Shown here in pieces: positions 1-11,000 of a stretch of 64,000 nucleotides of DNA. The number at the start of each line of letters is the position of its first letter. Position 1 is the stretch's first letter. The notes beneath the pieces are model-generated. The model worked only from the letters and a program-made list of their open reading frames with translations, did not search any database and was not told the origin of the DNA. A program made the position numbers and the translations under genes. The DNA is from an uncultured Bacteroides sp. Its GTDB lineage: Bacteria; Bacteroidota; Bacteroidia; Bacteroidales; Bacteroidaceae. Where the stretch lies: positions 1,922,001 through 1,986,000 of the forward strand of contig NZ_OY782855.1 in the NCBI RefSeq assembly GCF_963678425.1. Direction: 5' to 3'.

Positions 1-1543
1 TGTATTCTCCGGCAACTACAATATTCAAATCGGCATTTTTTGCTTTATCAGCAGCCTCATCAACCTTTTTCTGATCCATGTTTCGGGGATCCCATCCCTG
101 ATCTACAAAGTCAAAACTTGTCTGCGGAGCTGTCATTTTCAATCCCTGAAGGATGGTTATTACATTCTCTTCTTTCTGAACCGCACTCCAGTCGCCCAGA
201 ATGTTCATATCATTGGCATTGATGCCTGTAACCAATACTTTTTTATACTTATCCTGCGAAAGAGGAAGTACACCGCTATTCTTCAATAACACAATACCAT
301 TGCGTGCAGCCTCCAAAGCTGTAGCTCTGTGCTCACTGCACAAACGGATTTTCATGCTTTGCTTCTCGTCGGCATAAGGCTGTTCAAACAGTCCAAGACG
401 GAACTTCACATCCAGAATGCGGCGAACAGATTCATCAATACGTGATTCAGGAATGCGGCCTTCTTTCACCAGTTCAACCACATCTTCGTTCCACTTAACG
501 CCATGCATGTGCATATCCATTCCGGCCATGATGCTTTGATAGAAGGCTTCTTTTATATTCTCTGCCGTAGCATGTAAATCATTTATATGTTCAATGTCCA
601 TCCAGTCACTAACCACAAACCCGGGGAACTTCCATTCCTTACGAAGAACATCCTCCATCAGCCAGTCATTGCTGTGACAAGGAATTCCATTAAGCTCATT
701 ATGAGCAGTCATCAAGGACATTGCACCAGCCTCAACACCAGCCTTGAAAGGTGGAAAGAAAACTTCACGCAGTGTACGCTCAGACAAATCTGCCGGAGCA
801 CCATTGGTTCCGTTCAGAGGCTCACTACCACCGACAAAATGCTTGATACAAGCCAGCACATCTTCCTTACTATTAAGTTTTTCCTGATATCCCTTAACAG
901 ACTGAACGCCCATCAACGAAACCAAATAAGGATCTTCTCCGTAAGTTTCGCCTACCCTGCCCCAACGAGCGTCGCGGGCAACCTCCACATTCGGGTTAAA
1001 GGTCCAGTGCATATTCATGGCACGCATCTCCTTTGCTGTCTGGCGGGCAATCTTATAGGCCATATCCAGATCGAAAGAAGAAGCTAGGCCAATGTTTGTT
1101 GGGTAAACTGTATTATCGGGTGCATTCGCATTACCGTGAATAGCATCAATACCGAAGATTATAGGAATTTGCAATCTGCTTTTCATAGCCAGCGATTGCA
1201 GGTAATTGGCCTCTTTCAACGTTAGCACGTGCAGGAAAGAACCAATCCGTCCGGTTTCCGTCCACTTCACAATATCCTCAACAGTAGTGCCGGGATAGAA
1301 TGCATTAGCAGTATTGGTTCTTAACTGATCAGCAGTAAGCGTAGCCTGAGCAGCCTTAATATGTTCAATACCGACAAATTGATTCATCTGTCCCACCTTT
1401 TCCTCAAGAGTCATTCGTTGGAGTAAATCCTCCACCCTGTCTTTTACCGGAGCCGAAGCATCCTTGTAAACCTCTTTCTTATTCCCATTAGAGAAAGAGC
1501 TTGTTAAGATTAACGTCATAGCAGCTAATAATATCTTTTTCAT
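1..1543 (-). CDS. GH3 family beta-glycosidase, 3' end cut by window edge
   Basis: Secreted glycoside hydrolase family 3 enzyme, probably an exo-acting beta-glucosidase (or beta-mannosidase-like enzyme) that finishes oligosaccharides in the periplasm. The frame opens at ATG 1543 with a signal peptide (MKKILLAAMTLILTSS) and stays open to base 1, giving about 514 residues. GH3 landmarks are present: the LLQRMTLEEKVGQM start, IPIIFGIDAIHG, the KHFVGG segment, and the nucleophile motif VVSDW with Asp at about residue 313. The second alpha/beta domain is entered (LLKNSGVLPL) and then cut off. It starts 16 bases after the GH26 stop, so it is the last visible member of the mannan operon. The family is certain; substrate specificity is inferred from context. 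Confidence 0.93.
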   Translation of the reverse strand, partial: MKKILLAAMTLILTSSFSNGNKKEVYKDASAPVKDRVEDLLQRMTLEEKVGQMNQFVGIEHIKAAQATLTADQLRTNTANAFYPGTTVEDIVKWTETGRIGSFLHVLTLKEANYLQSLAMKSRLQIPIIFGIDAIHGNANAPDNTVYPTNIGLASSFDLDMAYKIARQTAKEMRAMNMHWTFNPNVEVARDARWGRVGETYGEDPYLVSLMGVQSVKGYQEKLNSKEDVLACIKHFVGGSEPLNGTNGAPADLSERTLREVFFPPFKAGVEAGAMSLMTAHNELNGIPCHSNDWLMEDVLRKEWKFPGFVVSDWMDIEHINDLHATAENIKEAFYQSIMAGMDMHMHGVKWNEDVVELVKEGRIPESRIDESVRRILDVKFRLGLFEQPYADEKQSMKIRLCSEHRATALEAARNGIVLLKNSGVLPLSQDKYKKVLVTGINANDMNILGDWSAVQKEENVITILQGLKMTAPQTSFDFVDQGWDPRNMDQKKVDEAADKAKNADLNIVVAGEY

Positions 1544-1559
1544 GATAGTATAGTAATAT

Positions 1560-2951
1560 TTATTTCAGACTAGGCATCTGATCCCGAGTGATAACATTTG
1601 CATTTCCTACAGCATCTGACCAAAAAGCTGCATTTGCATATTTATTTGTATCTCCTGTATCAGTTCGATCATAATCATACCAAGGCATAAACCACGACCA
1701 GGTAGCACCTGCATTCCACTGATTTGTTATAGTTGCTACACTACCACATTCACTAAGAGTAACCATTTTTGTAGGATATTCCTTTGCAATAGTCTGGTAC
1801 TGAGTAAGGATCTGTGAAACAGTCATTAAATTATTAGAATCTTGTCCGTAAAGATCCCGGCCAACAATATCTACATATTTATCACCAGGATAGAAATCTT
1901 TATCGCCTGTCTGAGTAGTCCATACCCAAATCAAATTATTAAGTCCCTTATTCTGGAAATAGTTAAACATATAAACCCAAAGTTTTTTATAAGCATCAGC
2001 ACCACTTGCTCCCCACCAGAACCAGGCAGTTCCACCTGAATAAGCATACGTATTGCCGGATCCTTCATGTAATGGTCGCCAGATAACTGGGATTCCTTTT
2101 TTCTGAAGCAATCCTAAATATCCGGAAATCTTTTCAAGGTCCGCTTTAACAATATTATTCTCCCACGTTCCTTCAACTGTAGCATTTGAAGCTTTGAACG
2201 TTGTTTCGGTCGGCACATAAGTATATTCAGTAGAGCCTTCACTTTTCGGTACATTCCAGTGCCACATACAAGCCACCAATCCATTATTATTCCACCAGTC
2301 CTCTACCACTTGTGTATTACTGTAATCAATCCAATTTGCAGGTGACGACATGAGATGAACATAATCAAAACAGTTAATAGCCGGATACTTCCCTGCCTTA
2401 TAATTTACCCAGGTAGCATCGGAGATATTCCAGTTAACTTTAGCCATCGTACCTGAGATAATCTTCTTTCTATAATTCTCTAATAAGAAATTGTACACTT
2501 TTACAGCCTGAGAAGAAGGATTAGACGTTACCAATGTTTTTGAAATTTCATAAGTAGGTTCTGCACCTGTAGTAAAGGATACAGATATTTCCTTTGTATT
2601 GAGTGTACCAGGAACAGCTTTTATAGCAGAAATTGCAATTTTCAAAGTATATTGAGTATTACCTTTCAATGCAGGCAATGTTACTGTCAATGTTTTGTCA
2701 GAAACTGACGCTGAAGATACTGCGCCTCCATTAAGCGTAATCTTATCAACAGAAACAACCGTAATAGCACGGTCAAAGACTACTTGCATAGTTCCTGTAT
2801 CATAAGCAACAGCTGTTGCTTGATTAGCAGGGACTGATGATGTAAGCTCAGGCTCTGTACTTTGAGGTATAGGTTCATCTCCATTCCCTCCACTACAAGA
2901 AACCAAAAGGACAGACATCAAAAAGAAAAAGTAAAACTTAATATTCTTCAT
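1560..2951 (-). CDS. GH26 beta-mannanase lipoprotein
   Basis: Surface or periplasmic endo-beta-1,4-mannanase of glycoside hydrolase family 26. A lipoprotein signal ends in the lipobox Cys of VSCSGG (about residue 20), followed by an acidic GDEP stretch. Residues about 30-130 form an Ig-like (Big_5 type) domain, and the GH26 barrel fills about 140-460. The acid/base is seen in RPLHEGSGN (Glu about 296) and the nucleophile in TLSECGSV (Glu about 401). At 463 residues it has the usual length for a GH26 with one N-terminal module. It lies after the surface-binding proteins, separated by a hairpin at 2987-3026, and just before GH3. With the GH5 enzyme at 13.1-14.4 kb it gives the locus two endo-mannanases. 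Confidence 0.93.
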   Translation of the reverse strand: MKNIKFYFFFLMSVLLVSCSGGNGDEPIPQSTEPELTSSVPANQATAVAYDTGTMQVVFDRAITVVSVDKITLNGGAVSSASVSDKTLTVTLPALKGNTQYTLKIAISAIKAVPGTLNTKEISVSFTTGAEPTYEISKTLVTSNPSSQAVKVYNFLLENYRKKIISGTMAKVNWNISDATWVNYKAGKYPAINCFDYVHLMSSPANWIDYSNTQVVEDWWNNNGLVACMWHWNVPKSEGSTEYTYVPTETTFKASNATVEGTWENNIVKADLEKISGYLGLLQKKGIPVIWRPLHEGSGNTYAYSGGTAWFWWGASGADAYKKLWVYMFNYFQNKGLNNLIWVWTTQTGDKDFYPGDKYVDIVGRDLYGQDSNNLMTVSQILTQYQTIAKEYPTKMVTLSECGSVATITNQWNAGATWSWFMPWYDYDRTDTGDTNKYANAAFWSDAVGNANVITRDQMPSLK

Positions 2952-2986
2952 TTCAAAACTTATTTATAATACAAAAAGAAAGAGAA

Positions 2987-3026
2987 AAAAAGAGGAGATC
3001 ACCATTTTGAGGAATCTCCTCTTTTT
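2987..3026 (-). terminator. Intergenic stem-loop with U-tract between binding protein and GH26
   Basis: A perfect 13-bp stem (AAAAAGAGGAGAT and its complement) with a 14-nt loop. On the minus strand it is followed by a run of T. It sits between the 713-residue binding protein stop and the GH26 start. In this position it is more likely a partial terminator or attenuator that lowers expression of the downstream enzymes than a full stop, but that is inference. Confidence 0.7.
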
Positions 3027-3036
3027 CTACTATTTA

Positions 3037-5178
3037 TTACATCTTTTCGAAACGGACATTATCAATATACATATTGATCTGACCAGCTCCCCAACCATGG
3101 GCAATACCATATTCTGATCCCAATTTTGAAGGATCAGTAATGGTTGCAGAACCATCTCCATTATTGTTTTTAAATCCACTTAAAGGAAGAGTAACCGTTA
3201 TCCAGCCTTTTGTACCTGAAGGATAGAGTTCACCAACTTTCCATACGTACCAGAAATCATCCTCACTACCTTTCATTCTGAATTTCAATACAATTGGTGA
3301 GTCTACACTAACAATATTTATATCCATTTTCACAGCATAAGTGGAAGCATTAACACCCGTTGTGGAGAATTTACCCCAGTTACGCATAAAATAGACATTC
3401 CAACCACCATCCATAGTTGCATTCACGTGGTAATACTTACCAGAAATAGCCATACTTGCATCTCCTTCAATACTACCTACACCATTCCAGCCAATAGCAG
3501 CATCGCCTGCATCAAAATCAAAGAATACTAGTGCCTGATTTTCAACAGGAGTTACCCCACCGGCAATTGTAATATTTACGATAGACGATTTTCCATTAGC
3601 ACCGGTCAATTTAAGTGCTACACTACCAGCAGGAACATTCTTTGGAACATATACTTCCAATCTGGAATTTGAACGTGTTCCGTATTCAGTAGCTTTGATG
3701 TCGCCAAAATAAGCCGTTTCTACATTCAGGTTCATACCTTCCAGTACTAATAATTCTCCCGGTTTTATAGATGAAGGCTTAACTGTTACAATTGGAATAT
3801 CTGCAGGCTCAACGGTTAAGAATGTTTCAGAATCCTGAGTTTCGCCATTCTTCATGACCAATGTTACTTTTCCTGAAACAGCTGTTACAGGCACATTAAT
3901 CTTGATTGAAGTTGCAGTCTGTTTCGAGCCATCAACTGCTACAGTTAAATTATTAGGGAATATTACTGAACTTACCAAATCAAGATTTGTTCCGGTAATT
4001 TCAACTTCCCTTCCTGCCATAAGTGAGGATGGGTTAAAGGATGTTGCTGTTGGTTTTACATAAGAGAAACTTCCTGTTTCAATAACTCCTCCAGACTTTG
4101 TAGACAGTACAACGTTTCCTGCAGTTGCAGTAAATGGGACTTTTACTTTTATTTCTGTACTTGATTGGGCTGTAATTTCTGCAGCCAGGGTTCCGAATTT
4201 AGCACCATTAACCAAATCAAGATCAGTACCTGTAATTGTAAGGGTTTCACCATTCTTAACTGGATTTGGAGCTACTTTTGTTATTGCTGGCATTTTCATC
4301 TTAAGTGATAGTTCACTTGTAACAGTAGTACCAGAGAATCCTACAAGGATTACGCTACCATCCTGTGCATCAGCTGGAACTTCGGCCTCAATAGTGCGGG
4401 CATCTGTGCTCAATGTAAATTTCGGAGAAAGTTTTGTTCCGCCAAAGACAACAGCTTTCACTAAATCAAAATTACTTCCTTTAATTGTAACCTTATCAGT
4501 ACCTGGCTTCACAGTCAATGGAGAAAGGCCAGCGCCCAGGTTATCAGAAGCTTTCAAAATATATGGAGCCTGAATAGGCACTTCTGCTGTGTAAACCAAG
4601 ATAGGAATATCTGCACCATTAGACAAAGTAATCATACCAGTGCGTGCTCTCTGAGGAACTACCACTTTTATCTTATTACGGGTTTGTTCCACAAAATCCT
4701 TCTGATAAATAGTATCATTATCTGCAAAGATCACCTGTTTGATTAAGTTCAGGTAATCCCCTTCAATGGTAAAGCTATCACCATAACGAGCGACTCCTGT
4801 TGTATTCGTATTAGAAAGTTTAGTAACAGAAATCGGTTCAGAGAATGTTAACCTGGTTTTAGTAACAATATCTCCGGAAGAAGTCTTTAAGGTTACCAAC
4901 CCAGGCTGAGCATTCTGAGGAATTGTGATTTTGAATTCCTGATCGCTAACTGTTACAATATCCTTTATCTCATCAGTTCCCTGAAGTACAACACCTTCTA
5001 CACCCGACAAGTTTTTACCAATAAAACGAAGTTCACCTCCACGCAAAGCGGGACTTGGCCCAAAAGATTCAAGGATCGGGGTACTAACAGCTTCATCCTT
5101 GTTACAGCTTGTAAAGCAGAAACCTGCAGCCACCATTAACAGGATGAATGAGCAATATGTTAATAAATTCTTTTTCAT
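3037..5178 (-). CDS. Surface glycan-binding lipoprotein with six IPT/TIG repeats (SGBP-like)
   Basis: Likely outer-surface glycan-binding protein of the mannan locus, with no catalytic motif. It starts with a lipoprotein signal (FCFTSCNKDEA; acidic residues after Cys, as in Bacteroidetes surface lipoproteins). It then has six IPT/TIG-type Ig repeats, each with a P-x3-G...(I/F)xGxxL pattern, over about residues 35-545, and a C-terminal beta-sandwich-like binding domain (about 550-713) that begins VFFDFDAGDAAIGW and ends MYIDNVRFEKM. The layout matches SGBP-B proteins, where the TIG repeats act as a spacer and the last domain binds glycan. It follows the 396-residue paralogue by 12 bases and shares its C-terminal fold. 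The longer spacer may hold the binding domain further from the membrane (inference). Confidence 0.85.
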   Translation of the reverse strand: MKKNLLTYCSFILLMVAAGFCFTSCNKDEAVSTPILESFGPSPALRGGELRFIGKNLSGVEGVVLQGTDEIKDIVTVSDQEFKITIPQNAQPGLVTLKTSSGDIVTKTRLTFSEPISVTKLSNTNTTGVARYGDSFTIEGDYLNLIKQVIFADNDTIYQKDFVEQTRNKIKVVVPQRARTGMITLSNGADIPILVYTAEVPIQAPYILKASDNLGAGLSPLTVKPGTDKVTIKGSNFDLVKAVVFGGTKLSPKFTLSTDARTIEAEVPADAQDGSVILVGFSGTTVTSELSLKMKMPAITKVAPNPVKNGETLTITGTDLDLVNGAKFGTLAAEITAQSSTEIKVKVPFTATAGNVVLSTKSGGVIETGSFSYVKPTATSFNPSSLMAGREVEITGTNLDLVSSVIFPNNLTVAVDGSKQTATSIKINVPVTAVSGKVTLVMKNGETQDSETFLTVEPADIPIVTVKPSSIKPGELLVLEGMNLNVETAYFGDIKATEYGTRSNSRLEVYVPKNVPAGSVALKLTGANGKSSIVNITIAGGVTPVENQALVFFDFDAGDAAIGWNGVGSIEGDASMAISGKYYHVNATMDGGWNVYFMRNWGKFSTTGVNASTYAVKMDINIVSVDSPIVLKFRMKGSEDDFWYVWKVGELYPSGTKGWITVTLPLSGFKNNNGDGSATITDPSKLGSEYGIAHGWGAGQINMYIDNVRFEKM

Positions 5179-5190
5179 ATCTTATGTTGC

Positions 5191-6381
5191 TTATTTATAT
5201 TTAACAATACGCATGTTATCAATCCAAAGTTTCAGGTTGTAAGTACCATCCGCAGCACCAAAGAACATTGCGTGAAGATCTACCAACTGAGAAAGGCTTG
5301 TAATAGAACGAGTCACACCACCAGTTTCAGCTTTATCATACTTAAAATCAGATAATGGAATTGTGATTGTTTCCCAGCCATCAGTTACATAGTTAGATTT
5401 GACACCACTTTTCAGATATGGTTTCCAGTGTGCCTGTGGATCATCTCCATCGACATTGTGTGTACCTGCATTATTTGTAAACCAGAACAGCAATGGAGTA
5501 TCGTGCCATTCTTTGCAATTGGCTTCAAAACGAAGTGCCAATGTAGATATATCACCCGAAGACACAAGTGGAGTACGAGTTGAACTTGCATAATAGAACT
5601 GTAGGGAATTAGCAGGCCAGGCCCATGAACCAGTTGTTCCTTCAAACTTAAGATACTGACCAGATAAGCCATCCTCTGATGCAAAAGCACTTAATCCCCA
5701 AGGATTCCAGGAAGATGTTTCTTCAAAATCATTGAATAGTTTTGTGGATGGTGACACTACGGAGTTATCACGGAAGTTGAATATAGAACGGGTAGAACCA
5801 TACATAGATTCAACAGTGACAGGACCTGCTTCTGCACCTGAAGGAACTATTACTTTTAATTCTGTTTTAGTAAAATTTACTATCTGCGCTTCCATATTAC
5901 CCTTAAAATAAACTTTCGGATTAAGGAAGAAATCACCTTCAATAACAGCAGTATCTCCATCGGCAACATATTCACACTTCATTGAATTAAGAACCGGACT
6001 TGGAACTACAACGCCAAAATCGTAGGTCGATTCTAGTCCCGATTGAGTCACAAAACGGATTTTACCGGTCACATCTGTGGGAATACCGCTAGGTATAGAA
6101 ATCAGGATTGACTTATCAGTTACATATACAGGATTGACTTTTGCCTGCTGGTCATTAAACCAGACTTCTTTTACATCACCAAGATTTTCACCGATGATGG
6201 CAATTGTACTACCTAAACTTGCCTTCGTAATCAGTGAATCGGATCTAGCCGAATCACACGAACGAACATATCTCACCACCGGAGTATTGGCACTGCCATT
6301 ATCTTCATCTTTACAAGCAGTAAGAAAACAGCTTGCAACAGCGACAGCTACAAATAATATATTTTTAATTAATGCTTTCAT
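5191..6381 (-). CDS. Surface glycan-binding lipoprotein with two IPT/TIG repeats
   Basis: Second glycan-binding lipoprotein, 396 residues. The lipobox is CFLTACKDED, with a K-D-E-D run typical of surface export. Two IPT/TIG modules fill about residues 35-215 (IAIIGENLGDVKEVWF and AVIEGDFFLNPKVYF). The C-terminal domain (about 220-396) begins FNDFEETSSWNPWG, is rich in Trp (SWAWP, WHDTPLLFWF) and ends LWIDNMRIVKYK, the same fold signature as the downstream 713-residue protein. It sits 7 bases after SusD. Role inferred from position: capture of mannan chains at the SusCD transporter. Confidence 0.84.
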   Translation of the reverse strand: MKALIKNILFVAVAVASCFLTACKDEDNGSANTPVVRYVRSCDSARSDSLITKASLGSTIAIIGENLGDVKEVWFNDQQAKVNPVYVTDKSILISIPSGIPTDVTGKIRFVTQSGLESTYDFGVVVPSPVLNSMKCEYVADGDTAVIEGDFFLNPKVYFKGNMEAQIVNFTKTELKVIVPSGAEAGPVTVESMYGSTRSIFNFRDNSVVSPSTKLFNDFEETSSWNPWGLSAFASEDGLSGQYLKFEGTTGSWAWPANSLQFYYASSTRTPLVSSGDISTLALRFEANCKEWHDTPLLFWFTNNAGTHNVDGDDPQAHWKPYLKSGVKSNYVTDGWETITIPLSDFKYDKAETGGVTRSITSLSQLVDLHAMFFGAADGTYNLKLWIDNMRIVKYK

Positions 6382-6388
6382 AGTTCTC

Positions 6389-8041
6389 TTATTTAAATTG
6401 ATAATCTACAGCTGGTTCTGTAAATCGAGGATTACTAGTCAATGCTTCAGCAGGGATTGGCAAATACATTTGCGAATCATACACCTTTACAAAACCTGCT
6501 GTAGGTACTATTTCTTGATAATTATCGTTATTGTTCTTATCTTCTGCTGATGAGTAGCCATTTTTCAGCATATATACAAGTTCACGTTTCTGGCTATTGA
6601 GCAACGCAAGTGCAGCAGCCGAATCACGATAATAAAGTCGTTTAATGTCTAACCAGCGAACGCCTTCAAATGCAAACTCTAAATGACGTTCTTTCAGGAT
6701 GTCATTAAAAGTGAGCGAAGTAGCTGGAGTTAAACCAGCGCGAGTGCTATGAACAGCATTGAAATATTTAAGAGCTGTAACATCAGTTGTTGAACTGCCG
6801 CTACCAAGAACAGCCTCTGCATACATCAAATAAACATCTGCCAAACGAATTACATGAATATTGTTTCCGGCATCCTGATTCAGACCAACATTTCCATCAC
6901 AATCAGAGGCCTTGCCTATTACATATTTCTTAATGTGAGCAAGCATTTCGCTCGGATTTTCATTATCTGCCTCAACGTAATTCTTGTAAGTATAACCGCC
7001 ATTTTTCTTGTTAAGCATTGAATAGTAATCACCCTGATGCATATATGTCCAAGGACGGCGAACATCTTTTTGCTGATCAAATTCCTTTTGAAGATAAATT
7101 GTCGGGCCCTTACCGGCTCCCCAGGTCTGATCAGCAATAACAGAGCTACGAGAGAAGTTTACGTTTCGTGAGCTACCTTGTTCATAAGCTCCGGTTTTAC
7201 ATTGAATGGCAAACAGTGATTCAGAACAGTTGTTACCTTCCACAGTAAACAGATTTCCAAAGCTTGTATCCAGCTTACGGCCACTGTTTTCTATTACATC
7301 AGCACAAAGTTCTTTGGCTTTAGAAAAATGTGTAGCAGCATCTCCGAAAACAGATGAGTTGCCCATAGCTGCAGCAGCATAAGTCAGATGCACTTTTGCC
7401 AGCATAGCTTCTGCAGCCCATTTTGTTACGCGACCTGCCTGAGTATCTGTAGATGGAAGCGTTGCTGCCGCATATTCCAAATCACGAACCATAAACTCAT
7501 AACAGCTTTTACGGGTATTCTTTGGAACAAAGAGGTCACCGGAAGTAATTTTATCTGTAGAACTTTCTATAATAGGTACTTCTCCCCAATATTCTGTAAG
7601 GTAATAATAAGCTACGCCACGCATGAAACGAGCTTCAGCCACTGCTTTGTCAATAACTCCCTGCGAAACATTTGTTGCAGCACCTGGCATATCATTAATT
7701 ACAGAGTTTGCATAAGATACCACACGATACAAACCTTGCCAGCCTTTTGTAAGATAAGAGTTACCATTATTATAACTAAAATAAAAGAATTGTCCTTCCT
7801 GGTCATAAGTATAGTACAAATCACCAGCCATTTCATCACCTGCCAGCCACATAAACTGACAATCAAAATCCCACCAAACGGCTCCATATAGCGTCGCTGT
7901 ATTGGCACGTATTTTTGACTCACTGTTATAATAATTGTCTTTAGTTAAAGAATCTTGCGGAACAACGTCCAGAAAGTCGTTGCAAGAAGATGCTCCTAAT
8001 AAAAGGGCAACCAGACTAATATATTTAATTATCTTTTTCAT
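6389..8041 (-). CDS. SusD/RagB-family glycan-binding lipoprotein (mannan PUL)
   Basis: SusD-like outer-membrane lipoprotein that acts as a lid for the TonB-dependent transporter encoded just before it. The signal ends in GASSCNDFLDVVPQDSLTKDNYY, the classic SusD start, with a lipid Cys at about 20. The N-terminal TPR-like region has RGVAYYYLTEYWGEVPII, and the C-terminal RagB/SusD region has RLADVYLMYAEAVLGSG and LEFAFEGVRWLDIKRL. At 550 residues it is full length. The gene starts 18 bases after the SusC stop, so the two are co-transcribed. Confidence 0.95.
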   Translation of the reverse strand: MKKIIKYISLVALLLGASSCNDFLDVVPQDSLTKDNYYNSESKIRANTATLYGAVWWDFDCQFMWLAGDEMAGDLYYTYDQEGQFFYFSYNNGNSYLTKGWQGLYRVVSYANSVINDMPGAATNVSQGVIDKAVAEARFMRGVAYYYLTEYWGEVPIIESSTDKITSGDLFVPKNTRKSCYEFMVRDLEYAAATLPSTDTQAGRVTKWAAEAMLAKVHLTYAAAAMGNSSVFGDAATHFSKAKELCADVIENSGRKLDTSFGNLFTVEGNNCSESLFAIQCKTGAYEQGSSRNVNFSRSSVIADQTWGAGKGPTIYLQKEFDQQKDVRRPWTYMHQGDYYSMLNKKNGGYTYKNYVEADNENPSEMLAHIKKYVIGKASDCDGNVGLNQDAGNNIHVIRLADVYLMYAEAVLGSGSSTTDVTALKYFNAVHSTRAGLTPATSLTFNDILKERHLEFAFEGVRWLDIKRLYYRDSAAALALLNSQKRELVYMLKNGYSSAEDKNNNDNYQEIVPTAGFVKVYDSQMYLPIPAEALTSNPRFTEPAVDYQFK

Positions 8042-8059
8042 TTCCTTTTTATTCTTTGA

Positions 8060-11000
8060 TTAAAATCCCAGGTTAATACCAAATGTGAACATTCTAGGAG
8101 TTGGATAGTGTCCCATATCAATATTCTGCAGCTGAGCACTTTGATTATATGAACCAATTTCAGGATCATAACCAGAATAGCCAGTTATTGTGAGCAAATT
8201 CTGAGCGCTGGCATATACTCTAAGTTTATCTATCTTCATTTTCCTTGTAAAGTCCTTAGGTAATGTATAACCCAGTGAAATATTTGATAGACGTACATAA
8301 GATCCATCTTCAATAAAACGATCAGACATACGATTGTTACGGTTTACATCATTAGTAGCTGCACGTGGCACCGTTGCATTTGGATTAAGCAAATAAACAT
8401 TATCAGGATCTGTAGCTGAACCATTTGCATCAGTCAAACCTATTTTTGCACGGTTAACCACATCAACAGACTGATTTGTCCAAATACTAGTCTGGCCCTC
8501 TGTTAATACACGAGCATAATTTAATATATCACCGCCAACTGATCCATTAATTGAAAATGCCAAATCAAAGTTTTTATAAGTTATGTTATTATTAAAACCA
8601 AATGTAAAATCAGGATTTGGATTACCGATAATAGTCTGGTCTTTCGTATCAATCACTCCATCATCATTGCGATCAACGAACTTAATGTCACCTACCCAGA
8701 CACCACCAGTTTTATTCACATAATTGATTTTACTATTTTGCGGATCAGCCTTTTGAACTGCATGATTTAAGATATCTGCTTTATCTTTGAAGATACCTTC
8801 TGTTTGATAACCATAAAAAACACCTAATGGTTGACCCACTTTTGTAATAGTAGCAGTCTGAAATTCAGAATACCAGTTTAGTTTACCATAAAGAGCCTGA
8901 CTATCATCATTTAAACCGATTACCTTACCACGGTTGAGAGAGAATATCAGATTAGATGTCCAGTTCAGATTCTTACCCTTTATGTTATGAGTTGATAAAG
9001 ATATATCAACTCCCTTATTGTCCATCTTTCCTATATTTGCAATAGGAGACTGAATATCATCATAAGTAGAGCCACCTAAATAACTAGGAATAGAAACCTG
9101 CAATAAAAGACCCTTTGTAGTTTTGTAATAAGCATCTACACTCAATGAAATACGATCACTAAACAACCCCAAGTCTATTCCACCATTGTATTGAACAGAA
9201 GATTCCCATTTCAAATCCGGATTCGATATATTTGTAGGACGATAGCCGGTTCCGAAAGGTGTTGAAGAAGCTGTCATAGAAGACCCGAATTTGTAGTTCC
9301 CAATATTTGAATTACCTACCATACCATAGCCTAAACGAAGTTTTAGATTAGAAATCGATTTTATATCCTTCATAAAAGCTTCATTACTGATACGCCAAGC
9401 TACTGCCATTGATGGGAAATTTCCCCAACGATTGCCTGAACCAAACTTAGAAGAAGCATCCCTACGCAGTGTTCCTGTCAGATAATAACGGTGGTCATAA
9501 TTATAATTTGCACGACCGAATACAGATATCTGAGTAGCTTTATCTTTCCAGCCAGAGTTTGTTTCATAAGTACCATCAACACCTATTACTTTGATGTCAT
9601 CTGTAGTCAGCTTACTCTTAATCAGCTGAGTTCCTTCCCAAGAAGATTCCTGTACTTCAAAACCTCCCATCAGATTGATATTATGCTTCTGATTAAATGT
9701 CTTGTCCCAGGTAAGATAATCTTTCTGAACCCAGAACATAGACTGGTCATCACGCTGCATAATACGGTTGATATTATTTTCCAAAGCCCCCCAATGATAA
9801 GTAGGGTGAAATGCTTTGTTGGTGTTATTTGAAATATCAAAAGAATATTCAGAACGGAGAGTCAACCCTTTTACAATTTCAGCAGCGCCATAGAAACCGC
9901 CCATAACACGATTACGAAGTAATGTATTGGTACGTGTCATAGCAACAGCTACCGGATTCCAGGATACTCCTTCAACAGAATTCGGTCCTGCATAATTGCC
10001 ATCCATGTCTTTAACCGGAACATTAGGAGGCATCAAAAGAGACTGCATAATTACACCATCACCACCATCATTAAGAGTAATAGTTTCATTGGTGCGTGCA
10101 AAAGAAAGAGAGCCACCTAACTTGAGCCAGCTACGGGCTTGTGCATCAAAATTAAAACGGGAATTAAAACGATTGAAACCTGAACCTATTACAATACCAT
10201 CCTGATCAAACCAGCTACCGGATACAGAGAATTGAGTTTTATCAGTTCCCCCAGATATGGAAAGTGAATGGTTTTGTGCAATTGCAGAGCGGAAAATAGC
10301 ATTTTGCCAATCCTGACCTGAACCTAATATAGACGGATCCTTAAAATAATCAGAGAGAGGATTACCCAGATCTTTGGATAATTCTTGTTGATAAACAGCA
10401 AATTGCTGAAGATTCATCATATCCAAGGTCTTAGGAAGAGAAGATACGGAGGCATAACCATCATAGTTGATTTTGACTTCACCAGCCTTACCACGACGAG
10501 TTGTAACCATAACAACACCATTGGCACCTGCAGAACCATAAATAGCACAAGCTGAAGCATCTTTCAATACATCAATACTTATGATATCACTTGGAGAAAT
10601 TGCAGCCAACGGATTAACCTTGTTTTGACCGTTTGCACCACCAGCCCAATCAAATCCTGCAATTGTAGCACCTGAGCCTTGTACCGGGATACCATCAATA
10701 ATGTAGAGAGGTTCATTATCTGAAGTGATAGAACTTGCTCCACGGATACGGATCGTAGTTGCAGCACCTGGAGTACCGGAATTAGACGAGACCTGCACAC
10801 CAGCAATACGTCCTTGCAAAGCCTGGTCAAAGTTAGCAACTACTGATTCTTTCAGTTTATCACCACTAAGAGAACCTACAGACCCTGTAAGGTCACTTTT
10901 CTTCATAGAACCATAACCTACAACAACCACCTCATCAAGTAATTTAGAATTCTCTTCTAAAGCCACATTGGCAATCTTCTGATCGCCTTTCAGACGGATT

